A stretch of 64,000 nucleotides of DNA, taken from NCBI GenBank assembly GCA_003140835.1, contig PLLA01000121.1:58984-122983 (forward strand), in the 5' to 3' direction. The position numbers and the translations under genes are program-made. This DNA comes from Candidatus Tumulicola scandinaviensis. GTDB taxonomy: Bacteria > Vulcanimicrobiota > Vulcanimicrobiia > Vulcanimicrobiales > Vulcanimicrobiaceae. Under the pieces are notes generated by a model. That model saw only the letters and a list, made by a program, of their open reading frames with translations. It had not been told where the DNA came from and did not search any database. Of this stretch, positions 44,577-56,699 are shown in pieces; position 1 is the stretch's first letter, and every line of letters begins with the position of its first letter.

Positions 44577-47500
44577 ACCACGGGAGTAGCGCTGTCGAGC
44601 GGTTTGAGGCCGGCGCTTTTGAGTTGGGCTTGGAGCGGTGCGAGACCGGCGACGAACGCATTGTACTTGGCCAAGGCTGCCTGGTATTCGGCATCGAAGC
44701 GACCGGCAAACTCGAGCAGTGAAGCGGTTGGAGGCTGATTGCCGCCGCGGAGAAATCCGCCGCTTGGAACGTCTTCACGCAGCGCGCCGGGGCGCTGAAT
44801 CGAATCCTCGTCGTTCTGGTAGTCGGCGGTAAAAAGCGCGAAGATTTCCGCGCGCTGCGATTCGGCAGCAGCGATTTGGGACGTCAGCGTGGCGTTTGCG
44901 GCAACGCCGCCGGCTTTCGAAGCGGCCGCCAGCGATTTCTTGAGCGCATCGAGATTGTTGAGCGCTTGGTCGATCTTTCCGTACTCGCCGAAATACTTTT
45001 TGTTGAAAGCGTAACCCGCTTGGTAGTCGGCTTGCGTCCAAGAGTCGCGCGGATCCGGTTTCACGACGACGTTCTGGACGAGCGTCCTCCCGTCGAGCAC
45101 GATCCGAACCGTATACGTGCCGGGCACGACCAGCGCGCCGATCTTCGGACCCCGGTACTCCTCGCGTGCGGCCCCCATCCATTGAACCGGACCGTCTTCG
45201 TGAAAGTCCCATACGTAACGGTTGAGACCCGCTTTGTTCGTGACGTCGGGTACGTCTTTGTCGTGTTCCTTGTGAGTGCCGGTATCGCGGCGAATGACGG
45301 CGCCGCCGGCGTCGAGCACTTCGACGACGGGCGTCTTCGACTGCGGTTTGCGCTGGTAGAAATCGACGATTGCGCCGAGCGGCGGATTCGCGCCCGAAAA
45401 GCGCGTGTAGGTGCCCTCGTCGTTCGAGTGCTGGTGATATTCGTAGGCGACCCGCGGTGGAAAGAGATACACGCCGGCCGCCTGCGCTTGCGGCAAGTCT
45501 TGCAGCGGCCCGATCGCGTCCATGATCCACAACGAGCGGCCGTGCGTTGCGAGCAACAGATCGTCGAACTGCGGTTGAATGCGAATATCGCGCACGGAAA
45601 CCGGCGGAAGATTCAGGCGGAAGTTCTGCCAGTCGCTGCCGCCGTCGTACGAGAGATAGAGGCCGCGCTCGGTTCCGGCGTAGACGAGATTCGAATTCCT
45701 CGAATCGCCGCGCACCGTGCGCACGTATTCGGCGGACGGCAATCCGCTTACCATCTTCGTCCACGTCTGGCCGTAGTCGTGGGTCACGAACAAATAGGGT
45801 GCGTAGTCGCCCGAGCGGTGGCGGTCGACGTTGGCATACGCCGTGCCGGCCACCAGCGGTGACGGCGCTACCGTTTCGACCCGTCCAAACGGCGCGACTT
45901 CCGGCGGCGTCACGTCGTGCCAGGTCGCGCCGCCGTCGCGCGAGAGCTGCACGAGACCGTCGTCGGTGCCGACCCAAATCTCGCCCTTGTTCAACGGCGA
46001 TCCTTCGATCGAAAGAATCGTATCGGAATACTCGGCTCCGGAGACGTCGAATGCGAGCGGGCCGCCCGACGGATGCTGGTGCTCCTTGAGGTTTCGGGTG
46101 AGGTCGGGGCTGATCGGCGTCCAGTGCTCGCCGCGATCGGTCGTTTGGAAAACGACGTTGCCGCCGTACCACGCAACGTGCGGATCCCAGGGAGCGAACG
46201 CGATCGGCGAGTCCCAGTTGAACCGATACTTGCGATTGGCGATATCGAAGTCGTTCTTGGCGAAATCGTAGTACGGAAGCACGAACCGGTTCGTTTGCCG
46301 GCTACGATCGTACACCGATACCCGGCCGTCCTGAAGGTCGGTCCAGATCAGGTTCGGATCCGACGGATCGGGCACCGCCCACATGCCGTCGCCGCCGATG
46401 ACGTCTATCCACGCGTCGTCCTTGATGCCGCCGCGATCCAGCGAGTTCGACGGGCCGCAGAAGGCATTGTTGTCCTGCAAACCGCCGCACACGAAGTATG
46501 GATTCTCGTTCGAAGCGGCGATGTGATAGAACTGACCGATCGCGAGATTGCGTGAAAACGACCAGTTCTTGCCGCCGTCGGTCGTGAGCGCGTATCCACC
46601 GTCTTCGCCGGTGATGATGCGTGCGGGGTTGTTTGGGGCGATCCAGATCGCATGGTAGTCGACGTGCACGTCCTTGGCGATTTCGGTAAACTTCTTCCCG
46701 CCGTTCTTGCTTTCGGAGAGGGCTTCGGACACGGCGTAGACGTGATTTTCGTCGCGCGGGTCGACGGCGATGTGCGAAAAGTAAAAAGGCCGCTGATCGA
46801 CCAGCGTATTCTTCGAGGTCATGGTCCACGACGTTCCGCCGTCGTCGGAGCGCCACAGAATTCCGCCCTTAGCTTCGATCAAGGCGTAAACGCGGTTGCC
46901 GTCGCTGGGAGCGACCGCCAAACCGATCCGTCCGGTTATGCCGTCGGGCAATCCGTGCCCGGTCAGCCGCTTCCACGTTCTCCCGCCGTCGGTCGATTTA
47001 TACAAGCCGTCGTCGGCTCCGCCGCTGGTAAACGTCCATGGCTGGCGGCGAAATTGCCAAATCCCGGCGTAGATCGTGTTGGGCTGCCGTACGTCCAGCG
47101 CGAGATCGCTCGCGCCGCTGCGCGGACCGGCGTAGAGCGTCTTGCTCCACGAACGGCCGGCGTCGAAAGTCACGTAGACGCCGCGGTCGGGCGAGTCGGC
47201 GAAGACGTCGCCCAACGCGCCGACCACCACGTGTGCGGGATTCTTCGGATCGATGACGATCCGCGAGATATGGCGCGTGCCGCGCAAACCGACGTTGGTC
47301 CAGGTCTTGCCGCCGTCGGTTGACTTGAAGAGCCCGTCGCCGTAGCTCACGTCGTTGCGAGGATTGCTTTCACCGGTGCCCACGTACACCACGTTCTCGT
47401 GGAGCGGATCGATGGCGACCGCACCGATCGCGGGCACGCCCTGCTTGTCGAAAACCGGCTCCCAGGTTGCGCCGCCGTTGGCGCTCTTCCAAACGCCGCC

Positions 47501-47707
47501 GCCGGCCGTTCCGACGTAGTAGAGTTGATCGTCTTGCGGCGTCCCGGCGACGGCCGCCACGCGGCCGCCGGAAACCGCCGGCCCGATCGAGCGCCACGTA
47601 AGGTTCCCAAAGCCGGTCGAATCGGCCGCGCCCGTTGCGGCCGAGGCCGGCGCGACTGCGGCCGCCGCGAACACGAGCGATGCCGCTGCCCGGAGCATCG
47701 GGTTCAT
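44573..47707 (-). CDS. Exported sortilin (VPS10)-like beta-propeller protein, copy 2
   Basis: The 1044-residue product has a signal peptide and a large propeller region with ten Asp-box motifs of the type SxDxGxTW (for example STDGGKTW, SDDGGTSW, TTDRGEHW, SRDGGATW, THDYGQTW). This is the VPS10/sortilin glycosyl-hydrolase-like family, often exported in soil bacteria. After about residue 750 comes a Fn3/beta-sandwich region ('EVLDAGGAVIRRDTGTHK', 'PGTYTVRIVLDG'), then a helical C-terminus. Function is not established; such propellers bind carbohydrates or peptides. Start overlaps the stop of the paralog upstream (ATGA), indicating tandem duplication. Confidence 0.9.
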   Translation of the reverse strand: MNPMLRAAASLVFAAAAVAPASAATGAADSTGFGNLTWRSIGPAVSGGRVAAVAGTPQDDQLYYVGTAGGGVWKSANGGATWEPVFDKQGVPAIGAVAIDPLHENVVYVGTGESNPRNDVSYGDGLFKSTDGGKTWTNVGLRGTRHISRIVIDPKNPAHVVVGALGDVFADSPDRGVYVTFDAGRSWSKTLYAGPRSGASDLALDVRQPNTIYAGIWQFRRQPWTFTSGGADDGLYKSTDGGRTWKRLTGHGLPDGITGRIGLAVAPSDGNRVYALIEAKGGILWRSDDGGTSWTMTSKNTLVDQRPFYFSHIAVDPRDENHVYAVSEALSESKNGGKKFTEIAKDVHVDYHAIWIAPNNPARIITGEDGGYALTTDGGKNWSFSRNLAIGQFYHIAASNENPYFVCGGLQDNNAFCGPSNSLDRGGIKDDAWIDVIGGDGMWAVPDPSDPNLIWTDLQDGRVSVYDRSRQTNRFVLPYYDFAKNDFDIANRKYRFNWDSPIAFAPWDPHVAWYGGNVVFQTTDRGEHWTPISPDLTRNLKEHQHPSGGPLAFDVSGAEYSDTILSIEGSPLNKGEIWVGTDDGLVQLSRDGGATWHDVTPPEVAPFGRVETVAPSPLVAGTAYANVDRHRSGDYAPYLFVTHDYGQTWTKMVSGLPSAEYVRTVRGDSRNSNLVYAGTERGLYLSYDGGSDWQNFRLNLPPVSVRDIRIQPQFDDLLLATHGRSLWIMDAIGPLQDLPQAQAAGVYLFPPRVAYEYHQHSNDEGTYTRFSGANPPLGAIVDFYQRKPQSKTPVVEVLDAGGAVIRRDTGTHKEHDKDVPDVTNKAGLNRYVWDFHEDGPVQWMGAAREEYRGPKIGALVVPGTYTVRIVLDGRTLVQNVVVKPDPRDSWTQADYQAGYAFNKKYFGEYGKIDQALNNLDALKKSLAAASKAGGVAANATLTSQIAAAESQRAEIFALFTADYQNDEDSIQRPGALREDVPSGGFLRGGNQPPTASLLEFAGRFDAEYQAALAKYNAFVAGLAPLQAQLKSAGLKPLDSATPVV

Positions 47708-50700
47708 CGCAGAGTCATCGTCGAAATCCCAGGCAACCCCTTCTGCCCGGCACTCTTGAGCGCGGCGTTGACGCCGGGAAGCACGCCGGAGACGAACGCG
47801 TTGTAGCGTCCCACGCCGTCGCGATACTCCACACCGACGCGGCCCAGGAAATCGGTGGCAGCCGGCGTGATGAGACCCTGGGAGGTGAAGTACGCTCCGA
47901 TCAGATCTTGCTGCAGTTTGGTTTCGTCTTCAGTTCCTTCACCGCGCACGTTCGCAGTCAGCGAGTCGTAGAGCGTCTGCCGCGCAGTTTCGGCATCTTG
48001 AAGCTTCCCGGCCAGCGCCGAAACGTTGGCCTTCTTCGCGCTGTCGGCGGCGGTTGCGAGCGCCTTCTTAAGGTCGTCGAGCGTGTTGAGCATCGTATCG
48101 ACTTGCGACAGGCGAGCCATCTGCCGCATCGCCTCGTTGAAGGTCCGCAGGTACTCGGCCTGCGTGAACTGCGAGCGCGGATCGGGTTCGACTCTGAAGC
48201 GCTGCACGTACGTGCGACCCGAGAGCGTCATCCGCACGGCGTAGTTCCCCGGAACGACGCCGGGTCCGTTGGCTGGACCCTTGAGGAAATCCAGCGTTGG
48301 CGCGTTCCACCTCACGGGACCGTTGACGGTGAAATCCCACGTGTAACGGTTCAGACCCACCTTGTTGGTGATGTAGGGCACGTCCTTACCGCCGATCTTG
48401 TGCGTACCCAAAACGTTGCGAATCACGCGGCCGTTCGCATCGAGAATATCGAGCGCCGGAGTGCCTTTCTGCGCGTCCTTCTGGTAGAAGGAAATCGTAA
48501 CGCCGAACGGCGGGTTGTCGGCAGCGTAGTTCGTGTAGGTTCCCTCGTCGTTCTCGTGCAAGGTCCATTCGTAAGCCGTGCGCGGCGTAAAGAGCCAGCT
48601 ACCGCTTGCGATTGCCCGGTTCAGTTCTTGCACCGGCCGAACGTCGTCCATGACGTACACACCCCGGCCATGGGTGGCGATCACCAGGTCGTCTTCGCGC
48701 GGCTGCATGCGAATGTCGTGCACCGACACGCTCGGCAGGTCGTTCTTGAACGATTGCCAATGCGCGCCGCCGTCGAACGAGATCCAAATCCCCTCCTCGC
48801 TACCAAGATAGACGAGATTGCGGTCGCGAATGTCGGGTCTTATCGCACGCGCCCACTGATCGGACGGCAATCCGTCGACGATCTTCGTCCAGCTCTGGCC
48901 GAAATTATGGGTGACGAAAGCGTAAGGCGCCGCGTCGCCCATCTCGTGATCGTCCTCGATCGCGTAAGCGGTGCCGTCGACGAGCGTCGATGGCGCGACG
49001 GTCGCGAAGCGCCCGAACTGCGGTGCGCCTTGCGGCGTTACGTTCTTCCAATGCTTGCCGCCGTCGCGCGTCAGTTGTATCAAGCCGTCGTCGGTCCCCA
49101 CCCAGATCTCGCCGCGCGCGCGTTGCGACGCCTCGATATCCAAAATGGTGTCGGTGTACTCCGCTCCCGAAACGTCTTGCGCGAGGGGTCCGCCGGCCGG
49201 GTTCTGATGCGACTTGAGGTTGCGCGTAAGGTCCGGACTAATGACGCTCCACGAGCGGCCGCGATCGGTCGTTTGAAAGACGACGTTGCCGCCGTACCAC
49301 CCGATCAGCTTTCCACCGGCAGCGCGCCACGGTGCGAACGCAATCGGAGACTCCCAGTTGAAGCGATACTTGCTCGTACCGATCTCCCAAGATTCCTTCC
49401 CCGTCTGCCCGTACGGTTGCGCAGACCACTGATCTTGCGTCACACGATTGTACACGATGAGCGAACCGTCTTGCGCGTCCGCCCAAATCCAGTTCGGATC
49501 GTCGGGCTCGGGTATGCCCCACGTTCCATCGCCGCCCACCGTGTTGATCCAGTTCTTGTTCTGGATGCCGGATGGATCGAGGGAGTTCGAGGGGGCACAC
49601 CACCCGTTATTGTCTTGCAAGCCTGTACAGATGGTGTAGGGATTGTCGTTTCCTAATCCGACGCGATAGGCTTGGCCGATCGACATATTCGCGGACCAGA
49701 ACCAGTTATCGCCCCCGTCGAGTGTGAGCGCGTAGCCACCGTCTTCGCCCAACATAACGCGTGTCGGATCGTTAGGTGCGATCCAAATCGAGTGGAAGTC
49801 GCTGTGAACGTTGTCGGCGATCGCTTTGAACGTCTTTCCGCCGTCGGTACTGAGCATAACTTGAAACGAGATCGCGTACACGCGGTTGGGGTTCTTCGGA
49901 TCGACCTCGACGTGCGAAAAATAGAAGAACCGCGCGTCAATAAGGGAGTCGTTACTGACCATCGTCCAGTTCGCGCCACCGTCGTCGGATCGCCAGAGTA
50001 TTCCCGCCTTCGACTCCATGAGGGCGTACACGCGATTGCCGTCGCTCGGCGCAACTGCGACGCCGATGCGACCGGTGATCCCGTCAGGTAACCCGTGGCC
50101 CGTAAGCTTCGTCCAGGTCGCGCCGCCGTCGGTAGACTTGTACAGCCCGTCTTGGTCGCCGCCGCTCGTGAAGGTCCACGGACGCCGCTGGAACTGCCAA
50201 ACGCCGGCGTAGAGGACGCTTGGATTCTGCGCGCTCATCGCGAGATCCGAGACGCCGCTTTGCGGACCGGCGAACAGCGTTTGCTTCCACGTCTTGCCGC
50301 CGTCGTCGGTCACGTAAATGCCGCGATCGGAGGAATCCGAAAAGACGTCACCGAGCGCGGCGACCACAACGTGATTGTGGTCGCGCGGATCGACGACGAT
50401 ACGCGAAATATACTTCGTGTTTTTCAGGCCGACGTTCGTCCAGTGATCGCCGCTGTCGGTCGACTTATACACGCCGTCACCGTAGCTCACGTCGTTGCGC
50501 GGATTGGTCTCACCGGTCCCGACCCACACCGTCGCGTTGTTCGAGGGATCGATGGTCACCGCGCCGATGGACGCGACCGCCTCCTTCTCGAACACCGGGT
50601 TCCAGGTTTGCCCGCCGTTGGACGATTTCCAAACGCCGCCGCCGGCGCTGCCGACGTAGTACAGCTTCGGGTCCGTCGCCGAACCCGCGACCGCCGCCAC

Positions 50701-50994
50701 GCGACCGCCCGTGGTCGCCGGACCGATGGCTCGCCAGCTCATATTGGAGAACGCTGGCCCAGGGGTCGGAGTCGGTGTCGGCGCCGGCGTTGGCTTGGCC
50801 GGTTTTGGCGGCTCAGCCGAAGAGGTGACGGCCGGCGCCGGAGGAGTGGCCGCCGGGGGCGGCGACATGCCGGCCGGCATCGCCGAAGCAGCCGGCGACG
50901 CCGATACTGGGGGGGTCTGCGCCGAGAGCGGCGCGCGAGTCGAAAAGAGGGCGGCCGCAACGGCCGCCGCAACGAGAAGCGTACGACGAATCAT
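47704..50994 (-). CDS. Exported sortilin (VPS10)-like beta-propeller protein, copy 1
   Basis: ATG 50994 begins a signal peptide (RRTLLVAAAVAAALFSTRAPLSAQ). A Pro/Ala/Thr linker ('PTPAPTPTPTPG') leads to a propeller with about eleven Asp-boxes, alignable by eye block for block with the downstream gene ('TGHGLPDGITGRIGVAVAPS', 'GGNVVFQTTDRG', 'EIWVGTDDGL'). The C-terminal sandwich and helices also match. The linker is absent from copy 2, and copy 1 (1096 residues) is longer by this amount. It should be secreted or surface-bound. The two propellers may act as a pair, or one may be redundant. Confidence 0.9.
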   Translation of the reverse strand: MIRRTLLVAAAVAAALFSTRAPLSAQTPPVSASPAASAMPAGMSPPPAATPPAPAVTSSAEPPKPAKPTPAPTPTPTPGPAFSNMSWRAIGPATTGGRVAAVAGSATDPKLYYVGSAGGGVWKSSNGGQTWNPVFEKEAVASIGAVTIDPSNNATVWVGTGETNPRNDVSYGDGVYKSTDSGDHWTNVGLKNTKYISRIVVDPRDHNHVVVAALGDVFSDSSDRGIYVTDDGGKTWKQTLFAGPQSGVSDLAMSAQNPSVLYAGVWQFQRRPWTFTSGGDQDGLYKSTDGGATWTKLTGHGLPDGITGRIGVAVAPSDGNRVYALMESKAGILWRSDDGGANWTMVSNDSLIDARFFYFSHVEVDPKNPNRVYAISFQVMLSTDGGKTFKAIADNVHSDFHSIWIAPNDPTRVMLGEDGGYALTLDGGDNWFWSANMSIGQAYRVGLGNDNPYTICTGLQDNNGWCAPSNSLDPSGIQNKNWINTVGGDGTWGIPEPDDPNWIWADAQDGSLIVYNRVTQDQWSAQPYGQTGKESWEIGTSKYRFNWESPIAFAPWRAAGGKLIGWYGGNVVFQTTDRGRSWSVISPDLTRNLKSHQNPAGGPLAQDVSGAEYTDTILDIEASQRARGEIWVGTDDGLIQLTRDGGKHWKNVTPQGAPQFGRFATVAPSTLVDGTAYAIEDDHEMGDAAPYAFVTHNFGQSWTKIVDGLPSDQWARAIRPDIRDRNLVYLGSEEGIWISFDGGAHWQSFKNDLPSVSVHDIRMQPREDDLVIATHGRGVYVMDDVRPVQELNRAIASGSWLFTPRTAYEWTLHENDEGTYTNYAADNPPFGVTISFYQKDAQKGTPALDILDANGRVIRNVLGTHKIGGKDVPYITNKVGLNRYTWDFTVNGPVRWNAPTLDFLKGPANGPGVVPGNYAVRMTLSGRTYVQRFRVEPDPRSQFTQAEYLRTFNEAMRQMARLSQVDTMLNTLDDLKKALATAADSAKKANVSALAGKLQDAETARQTLYDSLTANVRGEGTEDETKLQQDLIGAYFTSQGLITPAATDFLGRVGVEYRDGVGRYNAFVSGVLPGVNAALKSAGQKGLPGISTMTLR

Positions 50995-51051
50995 ACCGGC
51001 TCGGTCCAATGCGTGCACGCGAGACTCCTGCGCGCCTATATCAAAGATGCA

Positions 51052-51222
51052 TCAAACCTGCGCGGCGCGCGCGTGCTTCTTCTGCTCGTAGTTGGGAACG
51101 TTCACGTGAATTGCCCACCACTGTGAGAGCGCGATTGCCGCACACATGACGATGAAGAATAGAACAAGTCCGATCGCCCAGGCGCGACGGGCTCTCGGCG
51201 ACATTTTGGACCGGCGGCGCAT
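51052..51222 (-). CDS. Small single-span membrane protein
   Basis: Fifty-six codons begin at ATG 51222: a basic N-terminus (MRRRSKMSPRARR), one membrane helix (AWAIGLVLFFIVMCAAIAL), and a short polar tail (NVPNYEQKKHARAAQV). The positive-inside rule puts the N-terminus in the cytoplasm. In-frame upstream codons would run into the transglycosylase gene's start region on the other strand, so the short form is preferred. No family is recognised. It precedes the propeller genes on the same strand but no role in their secretion can be shown. Confidence 0.5.
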   Translation of the reverse strand: MRRRSKMSPRARRAWAIGLVLFFIVMCAAIALSQWWAIHVNVPNYEQKKHARAAQV

Positions 51223-51298
51223 CGTTAGGAGTGTTTCCTGCGGCGATGCGACCTTCCCGGGAGGCTCGACCCGCGCGAGGCTTGAAGCACGATGGCTC

Positions 51299-51939
51299 AT
51301 GCCGAGGATCTTCGCCTTGACCACGGCCGTGGTCGGACTTACTTTTTGTCTCGCATTCGCCGGGGGCACGGCCGCCCGAGCTGCCGCCCAAGCTCCACTG
51401 CAAACGACTCCGACGACGATCGCGGTTTATGCGTCCGTCCTGCATCACATCAATCCGCAGATGCCGCAGTGGCAGAGCCGGGATCTCGCGCGTCACGTGC
51501 TCGTGAACGCCGAGCGTTGGCGGCTCGACGCGAACATGCTGGTGGCCATCGTGACGGTTGAATCGCGCTGGCACACCCACGCCCTCTCACGCTCGGGCGC
51601 AATCGGCCTCGGGCAGCTCATGCCGGGTACGGCCGCGCGGCTCGGCGTCAATCCGCACGACCCGGGCGAAAACCTTTCCGGTGCCGCCCGCTATCTCAGC
51701 GGCCTAATGCAGCGATTCGGCTCGAACCACTATAGCCTCGTGTTCGCTGCCTACAATGCCGGCCCGCGAGCCGTCGCCGAATACGGCGGCATTCCACCAT
51801 ACGGAGAAACCCAACACTACGTCGTGCGCGTCATGACCGCGTGGCGGCACCTCACGAAGACGGTGCGCGTGCCCAACGACGCGATAGCCTTCGCCCGCGG
51901 CCCCGACCTCGACTACTGGCTGGACGGCGCGACCGCTCG

Positions 51940-51943
<4 letters not shown>
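51299..51943 (+). CDS. Lytic transglycosylase, SLT family
   Basis: ATG 51299 begins a signal peptide (PRIFALTTAVVGLTFCLAFAGG). The 214-residue product has the SLT lysozyme-like domain: catalytic Glu in 'VTVESRWHTHALS', the block 'GAIGLGQLMPGTAARLGV', and 'VFAAYNAGPRAVAEYGG'. It cleaves peptidoglycan glycan strands, leaving 1,6-anhydro-MurNAc ends, in the periplasm. An in-frame start at 51146 would precede the signal with 51 unrelated residues and is rejected. Convergent with the phosphatase gene, with a 4-base overlap of stops. Confidence 0.92.
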
Positions 51944-54197
<2,254 letters not shown>

Positions 54198-54255
54198 TTA
54201 CACGCACTGCAGCGAGCTCATGCCGCCGTACAATGCTTTTTAAACGAGGAGCGGG

Positions 54256-55637
54256 TTAGCCGGGCTGCGCCGCGCGGGCGATGGCTTGGAACCGTGGAAG
54301 TTCGACGAGGTTCTCGAACCACGGCAGGCTCTTGAGAAAGAGCAAGCTCGGCTCGCGGTCGACGAAGGCCTTTTCGAGATAGGCGAGCGCTTCGTCTCTG
54401 CGACCAATCCCGGCCGCCACGATCGCGTGATTCCAGCCCACCACAAACTGCGTTTGGACCGTCAGCTGCAGCTGCCGGTATACGGCGGTTGCCCGCTCGG
54501 CATCGCCGAGATCGGCATACGCGCGGCCAAGCATCGGCAAGCGAAAACTGGCGTCTTCCGAAAGCTCCCGCCGTAACAGCTCGAGATCGTCCAAGGCTCT
54601 GTCGGGATCTCCTTGCAACAAGTACGCCTGCGCCCGATACCGCCGTGCGATGTAGAACGCCGGGTCGCTGTCCAGCAGGTTCGACATGATGCTGACGGCG
54701 TTACGGTAATCCTTGTCGTGGACCAGAACGCGGGCAAGCAGCAGCTGAAGCGGCAGCGAGGAGGGCTCCAAGGTAAGGGCATGCTGCGCCTCAGAGAACG
54801 CTTCGCGGTAGCGCCCGGCGCAGACGTGCAGCCACGCTGCGTTGTTTCGAACGAACGTGGAGCCCGGATTGAGAAGCATCGCAAGATCGATTTCCGCCTT
54901 CGCGCCCTTCCAGTTCCAATCCGCAAAACAGAGGATTTCAGAGCGCACGGCATGCCCGATCGCAGACGACGGGTCGAGTTCGAGAACGCGGGAAATCGCC
55001 CGTTTTGCCTGCTCGAAGGCCGGTCGCGACGGCGCATGCCAATACTCGGCGAGCGACGCATGGGATCGCGCGAGCCCCGCCAGCGCGGGAACGTAGTGGG
55101 GTTCCGACCGCAAAGAGGCTTCGAAGAACTCGATTGCCCGCGCAAAGGCCGGCGCCGTTCGCTTTTCGAGCAGGAACTTTCCCGGCAAAAGTTTTGGAAC
55201 GGCTCGACGCCGCTGGCGAGCAGCATTTCGCCGATCCCGCCGGCGGCGGATGCCAGTACTTCTGCAGCGTTGGGAGATTCGACGACTACCGGCGACGTAA
55301 ACCGGTATCCCCGCCCCGAAACCGTCAGAATGATCGAGCGTTCTCGAGCCCGTTCGCCGAGAAGCCGGCGTAACAAGTAGACGTGCTGCGCGAGATTACC
55401 GTCGCTGACTTCTTCGTGGGGCCAGATCCGCACGGCGAGCGTTTCTTTTTCGACGGTTGCTCCGTTTGCTTGAACGAGCAAGATGAGCAAGACTGCGAGC
55501 TGTTCGGGCACGGGCGTAACGTCGGAAGCACGAAAGAGAAGCCGCCGATTCGCATCGAAACGAAAGTCCGCAAACCGGTACACTCCGGAATACTGTCCGG
55601 GCGATGAATCTCCAGCGTTTTCCACGGGTACATGCAT
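54256..55637 (-). pseudogene. Winged-helix/TPR regulator interrupted by a frameshift
   Basis: Residues from ATG 55637 form an OmpR/CadC-type winged helix ('YRFADFRFDANRRLL', 'IWPHEEVSDGNLAQHVYLLRRLLGE', 'ILTVSGRGYRF'). The helical TPR half ('AFARAIEFFEASLRSEPHYVP', 'LPMLGRAYADLGDAERATAVY') lies in the minus-one frame, beginning near 55190. The change falls at AAAAGTTTT (55187-55195, plus strand), a run that favours slips. The relatives are one continuous protein of about 460 residues, so this is either a mutation, an assembly error, or less likely programmed slippage. It was a cytoplasmic transcription regulator. Confidence 0.75.
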
Positions 55638-55719
55638 GTTGAATGGCCTCGCTCCGATTCTACCGCCGCCCCGGTGCCTTCTGGTTCAAAAAACCTTCAA
55701 AACAAATTGATATAATTTG
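55638..55719. promoter_or_regulatory. AT-rich divergent promoter region of two regulators
   Basis: These 82 bases lie between two divergently oriented winged-helix genes. In strong contrast to the window, 55688-55718 is AT-rich, with TATAAT at 55711-55716 on the plus strand. The minus strand of the same block reads TTATAT. A -35 partner is not clear. If TATAAT is a real -10, transcription on the plus strand would begin near 55723, so the second regulator would need a start further inside its frame. Confidence 0.45.
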
Positions 55720-56640
55720 ATGCACGACCGGCTACGTCGCTTAGACTTCGCAACGCGACCTACAGCTTCGGGCGTTTTCGGCTGGATACGTTGCGGCGCG
55801 TGCTATTGTCCGGCAGCGACGTGCGAACGATGCCCGAGAAGCTCTTTCGAATTCTGCTGTTGCTGCTTCCGGCGAACGGCAGGGTCGTGGATAAGGAAAC
55901 CTTCTTCTCGCGCGTTTGGCCCGAGGAAAGCGTATCCGACGGAAATCTCGCGCAGCACATCTTCCTGTTGCGCAGATTTTTGGGGGACGAAGGCGTCGCC
56001 CATCCCTACATCTTGACCGTACCGCGCGAGGGATATCGCCTAACGCTGCGCAGTTCGACGATCGTCCGCTCGGACTCCGACGTGCTGACCGACAGCGCGG
56101 CAAGCCTCGGCGGCGCGCTCCTCGATAACGGATTCGAAAGCGCTATCTCACTTGTTGACAACGCGCGACCATTTCAATGCCTGCGATTTGTTTCCGCGAG
56201 CAAGCGATCGAGCCGGCGCGCCGATATTCAGTTCTTTCGAACGAGCGGACGCCGACGTCGTATATGCCGGTTTGGCAACGGCCATCCCGCAACTCGGGAT
56301 GGAGCCCAGCGGCGAGGCGGCCGGCGCCCGATTCTATCTGAAGCAATTAGGCCGGTACGTCGCCGGCCTGACCGATTCGCCGAAACACGCAACCGAAGCG
56401 GCAGAACGCCTCGGTGACGATTCGAGGGTCTTCGTACAGTTCGTCGTGAGGTTCGTCGAGGACGTCGCCGAGATCGTCCGTCCGGCGTTCTTGGCGATCG
56501 CGAGTCCGCAGCATCGTTTTGTGGTGGAAAGCCGCTTGCGAGAATCCCTTCAGAGTTTTGCGCGCCAGGCCACGCAGCGAGCGGCAGTTCCTCGTCGGAT
56601 AGTTCGGGGGAATGGGCGACCGGTGCAAGAACCCGGTCGC
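55720..56640 (+). pseudogene. Decayed winged-helix regulator, frames broken twice
   Basis: The middle frame has an intact winged-helix core from about 55760 to 56060: 'YSFGRFRLDTLRRVLL', 'FSRVWPEESVSDGNLAQHIF' and 'YILTVPREGYRL', very similar to the neighbour at 54256-55637. The only upstream ATG (55720) is in another frame, and after about 56150 the coding-like sequence returns to that other frame ('DADVVYAGLATAIPQLGMEP', 'VAEIVRPAFLAIASPQH'). No TPR half is recognised. The end at 56640 is approximate, since no stop appears in the last frame before the transporter. It looks like a degenerate paralog of the divergent regulator. Confidence 0.5.
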
Positions 56641-56699
56641 CTATCTTCCCTCCACGCTGAATTACGACGAAACCGCAACCTCTTCTCGGCCGGTACTTC

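Noticed and set aside
47635-49656. A 673-codon open frame on the plus strand
   Set aside because: It is antisense to the tandem propeller genes. Its translation is Arg/Val/Asp-rich with no recognisable motif, as expected for the opposite strand of GC-rich coding DNA, while the minus strand has clear Asp-boxes and signal peptides.
55185-55200. Programmed -1 ribosomal frameshift in the winged-helix/TPR regulator
   Set aside because: The site reads CCAAAACTTTT in the coding strand and does not fit X-XXY-YYZ, and no downstream stem was clear. A mutation or sequence error is simpler.
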